A DNA stretch of 64,000 nt from Pseudoneobacillus rhizosphaerae (GTDB lineage: Bacteria > Bacillota > Bacilli > Bacillales > Cytobacillaceae), in assembly GCF_917563885.1 (NCBI RefSeq), contig NZ_CAKJTG010000011.1:62001-126000 (forward strand), written 5' to 3'. Below, in pieces: positions 61,304-64,000 of the stretch. A model generated the notes under the pieces. That model was given only the letters and a program-made list of their open reading frames with translations. It ran no database searches and was not told the DNA's origin. Every line of letters starts with the position of its first letter. The stretch's first letter is position 1. The translations under genes and the position numbers were made by a program.

Positions 61304-62521
61304 TTGAACGTATAACCTTCTAGCTAAAATAACAATATATAGACATAAGAAGAATAGTGTAATAATTGGTCCAATTTGACTGATAAGCTGATAAAAGCTA
61401 TGTAGCCATGTTCCTTCTTCAAAAAGAAATACAGGAATCGCATGCGAAGGTTGCTCTGGATTATAGAACCTTTCATATATCATTTTCCATAGAATAACTG
61501 TAAAGAAGCTAGCGAATAGGCCCTGTAGAATTCTTGCGAAAAAGAAAGGTTTGAATCGAATATCTGTTTGAGCTAGAATACTCGCAACCTGTGCTTGTAC
61601 ACTAAATCCACTAAATGCAAGAATAAAACTTGTAATAATAGCTAGTTGCATGAGGGAGGCATCTTGAACTTGGCTAGTCATTTGACTTCCTTGAGTGATT
61701 TCAAATAAACCGGAAATAAGAGGGACACTTAAGGATTCTGGTAAGGAGAGAGTTTTTAAGATAATCTCAAAGAGTTTTGCTAAAAAAGCAGTCACATGAA
61801 GATGATATAATATTTTATTAATAACTGAAAATAAGATGATAAATCCACCAATCATTAATAAAGTTTGAATGGATGAAGTTACGGCATCACCAAGAAGCTT
61901 TCCGATAGGACGATTATCATTCACACGAGTTCGATGTAAGGCAATTAGTGCTGTGCGTATAGGAAACTTCGATTTGCCTTTTTTTTGTTCCTTCTCTTCC
62001 TTATCATTGCGACCGTAAAAACGCATGACTAATCCAACACAAATATTCCCTAAATAATGGGAGAGGGCAAGAATAATTCCTAAATGAGCATTTTTAAAAA
62101 AGCCTACAGAAACTGCTCCGAAAATAAAAAGTGGATTGGAAGAGTTAGTAAAAGAAACAAGCCGTTCTGCTTCAATCCTACTAAGTTGTTTTTCCTGTCT
62201 AAGTCTTGCGGTAAGTTTGGCACCAGCTGGAAAACCAGATGCCATTCCCATCGCCCACACAAACCCACCAACCCCAGGCACTCTAAATAAAGGTCGCATC
62301 AATGGTTCTAAAAGAACACCGATAAATTTAACAATTCCAAACCCAATTAACATTTCGGAAATGATGAAAAACGGTAAAAGGGAAGGGAAGACAATTTCCC
62401 ACCACATATCTAAGCCTCTTATGGAGGCTTCAAATGATTCTTCTGGATAAACCACAAGTGAGGCCGCCATTATTGTTACTGATACTGCTAAGAATGCGGT
62501 TTTAAACCTAGAACGCCACAA
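61298..62521 (-). CDS. ylbJ: Sporulation integral membrane protein YlbJ
   Basis: A 407-residue nucleoside-recognition (Gate) family membrane protein with about eight or nine helices. It has Trp-Trp-Glu-Ile-Val-Phe-Pro-Ser-Leu-Leu-Pro-Phe-Phe and Gly-Met-Ala-Ser-Gly-Phe-Pro-Ala-Gly-Ala-Lys, typical of YlbJ. In B. subtilis it is made in the mother cell under sigma-E and is needed for heat-resistant spores. TTG start at 62521 behind AAGGAGGG. Convergent with coaD and divergent from ylbK, with about 200 bases between the starts. Confidence 0.93.
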   Translation of the reverse strand: MWRSRFKTAFLAVSVTIMAASLVVYPEESFEASIRGLDMWWEIVFPSLLPFFIISEMLIGFGIVKFIGVLLEPLMRPLFRVPGVGGFVWAMGMASGFPAGAKLTARLRQEKQLSRIEAERLVSFTNSSNPLFIFGAVSVGFFKNAHLGIILALSHYLGNICVGLVMRFYGRNDKEEKEQKKGKSKFPIRTALIALHRTRVNDNRPIGKLLGDAVTSSIQTLLMIGGFIILFSVINKILYHLHVTAFLAKLFEIILKTLSLPESLSVPLISGLFEITQGSQMTSQVQDASLMQLAIITSFILAFSGFSVQAQVASILAQTDIRFKPFFFARILQGLFASFFTVILWKMIYERFYNPEQPSHAIPVFLFEEGTWLHSFYQLISQIGPIITLFFLCLYIVILARRLYVQK

Positions 62522-62719
62522 GATAAAGCCCTCCTTGAACTAATAACAAATTATACAACTAACTTAAAGAATGGTAGAATATGAAGTATTATATATTTAA
62601 TGCCAAATGGCAAAAAAATACTAACTTGTCCCTACATATCACAATATACTCATAGAAATCAAAATTAGACCATAAGATTGTTCTAGGGCTTATGCAAAAG
62701 CAAAAAGGGGGGAATCTCC

Positions 62720-63505
62720 TTGCAACGTCCAAAGATTGGTTTGGCGCTTGGTTCTGGTGGAGCACGTGGATTTGCCCACCTAGGAGTTATTAAAGTTTTA
62801 AAAGACGAAGGAATCCCTATTGATATGATAGCTGGAAGTAGTATGGGAGCTCTAGTTGCCTCTTTTTATGCGGCTGGTCTCGATCTTGATCAGCTTTATC
62901 GATTATCAACAGCATTTAGAAGAAAATATTATTTAGATTTTACTGTGCCAAAAATGGGCTTTATTGCAGGAAAAAGGGTTAAAGAATTAGTTAGAATCTT
63001 TACACACAATAAAAATATTGAACAATTAGATATTCCAGTAGCGATTGTTGCTACGGATTTAATGACAGGCGAAAAGGTAGTATTTAAAACTGGCCCAGTT
63101 GCAGATGCTGTTCGGGCAAGTATAGCCATTCCTGGAATATTTGTTCCAGAAAAATGGAATAATCGAATTTTAGTTGATGGCGGTGTAGTAGACAGAGTTC
63201 CAGTGTCTGTTGTAAAGGAGATGGGGGCAGATATTGTGATTGCGGTGGATGTATCCCAAGTGAAAAGGGATGCAGAGATTACCTCCATATTTGATGTCAT
63301 TATGCAAAGTATTGATATTATGCAAAAGGAATTGGTTAGCTACCGTGAGATAGCCTCTGATATTATGATTCGTCCACAGGTTCAAATGTATAGCTCTAAA
63401 TCTTTTACCAACATTGATGAAATAATTTCTATAGGAGAAACTGAAGCAAGAAATCAACTCGCAAACATACGCAATTGTTTAGAGAATTGGAAGGAGCCAT
63501 CATAA
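62720..63505 (+). CDS. ylbK: Patatin-like phospholipase YlbK
   Basis: A 261-residue serine hydrolase of the patatin/RssA group. Oxyanion loop Gly-Ser-Gly-Gly-Ala-Arg-Gly, nucleophile elbow Gly-Ser-Ser-Met-Gly (about residues 39-43) and catalytic Asp in Val-Asp-Gly-Gly-Val (about 153-157). Likely a lipid acyl hydrolase acting in the cytosol or at the membrane; the substrate is unknown. TTG start at 62720 after AAAAGGGGGGAATC. ylbL starts five bases after its stop. Confidence 0.92.
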   Translation: MQRPKIGLALGSGGARGFAHLGVIKVLKDEGIPIDMIAGSSMGALVASFYAAGLDLDQLYRLSTAFRRKYYLDFTVPKMGFIAGKRVKELVRIFTHNKNIEQLDIPVAIVATDLMTGEKVVFKTGPVADAVRASIAIPGIFVPEKWNNRILVDGGVVDRVPVSVVKEMGADIVIAVDVSQVKRDAEITSIFDVIMQSIDIMQKELVSYREIASDIMIRPQVQMYSSKSFTNIDEIISIGETEARNQLANIRNCLENWKEPS

Positions 63506-63509
63506 GCAA

Positions 63510-64000
63510 ATGTCAAAAATCTTTAAACTACGTCCCATAGTTGTTGTAGCCGTGGTATTTATGGCAAGTTTTTTTTATACATTGCCCTATTATGTTTCTA
63601 AGCCTGGTATGGCTAAAGAACTTGAGCCGATTATCCAAGTAGAGAATGGGTATGATGAAAAAGGTACCTTTATGCTAACAACTGTAAGAATGGGAAAGGC
63701 AAATATTTACTCTTATTTAATCGCTAAAGCGAGCAAGTATCAGAAAATTTATCCTGAAAAGGACATTAGAAGAGAAGATGAAACGGAAGAGGAATATTCG
63801 ACCCGTCAACTACATCTGATGGATACTTCAAAACTAAACGCAATTGAAGTTTCTTACAAAAAAGCAGGGATTCCTGTTGATTATCATTATAAAGGTGTAT
63901 ATGTACTAAATATTTTTCCAGACATGCCAGCAGAGGGTAAATTGTTACCAGGTGATCGAATCATCAAGATAGATGATAGAAGCTTTACTTCATCAGCTTC
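63510..64000 (+). CDS. ylbL: PDZ/Lon-like serine protease YlbL (partial)
   Basis: The first 163 residues of a gene that runs off the window. An N-terminal membrane anchor (about 8-27), a region with Thr-Val-Arg-Met-Gly-Lys-Ala-Asn and Glu-Tyr-Ser-Thr-Arg-Gln-Leu-x-x-Met, and the start of a PDZ domain (Asn-Ile-Phe-Pro-Asp-Met-Pro-Ala, Gly-Asp-Arg-Ile-Ile-Lys-Ile-Asp) match YlbL/SepM-type proteases, whose Lon-like catalytic domain would follow outside the window. In B. subtilis YlbL degrades the cell-division inhibitor YneA. ATG at 63510; AAGGAG lies 13 bases upstream, inside ylbK. Confidence 0.9.
   Translation, partial: MSKIFKLRPIVVVAVVFMASFFYTLPYYVSKPGMAKELEPIIQVENGYDEKGTFMLTTVRMGKANIYSYLIAKASKYQKIYPEKDIRREDETEEEYSTRQLHLMDTSKLNAIEVSYKKAGIPVDYHYKGVYVLNIFPDMPAEGKLLPGDRIIKIDDRSFTSSA

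Noticed and set aside
62136-62450. 104-codon rightward frame inside ylbJ
   Set aside because: It is antisense to the conserved YlbJ membrane region and has no ribosome site.

Overview
The window is an AT-rich chromosomal segment from a spore-forming member of the Bacillaceae. Almost every gene has a recognisable Bacillus subtilis counterpart in similar order. Spore-former status is supported by an SspH-type spore protein gene, ylaJ, ylbD, ylbE, ylbJ and what looks like the forespore RNA CsfG. I see no rRNA, tRNA, prophage, IS element or CRISPR array. It is core chromosome with small lineage-specific insertions and losses. Species cannot be fixed from the sequence alone.

Layout. (1) 1-14.4 kb is the ykyB-ykuV block: an RDD membrane protein, a DinB-fold protein, sspH, ykyB, a PAS-GGDEF-EAL cyclic-di-GMP enzyme, the Tat-exported phosphoesterase ykuE, dienoyl-CoA reductase fadH, a C39-type peptidase, the degenerate EAL sensor ykuI, ykuJ, the c-di-AMP receptor darB, the TCA regulator ccpC, lysine/DAP genes dapH-dapL, peroxiredoxin ykuU and thioredoxin-like ykuV. 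(2) 14.5-23.8 kb: a heterodimeric ABC exporter (yknUV-like), a DUF4349 lipoprotein, ktrC, rnjA-rpoY, a newly noticed 23-residue peptide gene, def and ykyA. (3) 24.2-32.8 kb: pdhABCD, slp, small DUF genes, the dual-function RNA SR1 with its SR1P peptide gene, and speA. (4) 33-44.7 kb: a nitronate monooxygenase-like gene, yktAB, suhB, ylaF, typA, ylaH, ylaI, ylaL, ylaJ, the PIN-PhoH gene ylaK, ylaN and ftsW. (5) 44.7-52.9 kb: the caa3 oxidase locus ctaA / ctaBCDEFG / ctaM. (6) 52.9-64 kb: a UPF0118 permease, a YugN-like gene, ylbB-ylbG, the CsfG RNA, rsmD, coaD, ylbJ, ylbK and the start of ylbL, which runs off the end.

How it fits together. Central carbon flow is prominent: pyruvate dehydrogenase, the CcpC regulator with an apparent autoregulatory dyad, SR1 with two CcpN boxes and a cre-like site, and the aa3-type oxidase with its haem A synthesis and assembly genes. 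Nucleotide second messengers recur (PAS-GGDEF-EAL and YkuI for c-di-GMP; DarB and KtrC for c-di-AMP). Genes are mostly short transcription units separated by strong, often bidirectional, intrinsic terminators.

Most rewarding items: the SR1/SR1P locus with two exact CcpN-consensus boxes; a four-hairpin RNA between ylbG and rsmD whose terminator and sigma-F-like promoter both point leftward; a cationic 23-residue peptide gene; a CTG start codon for ylbC; a roughly 100-base palindromic repeat next to ylaI; a Fur/PerR-type box upstream of the peroxiredoxin promoter; an operator-like dyad in the ctaA upstream region; and the absence of pycA, abbA and ykuK from their usual places. Gene names rest on remembered family sequences and gene order, since no database search was possible.
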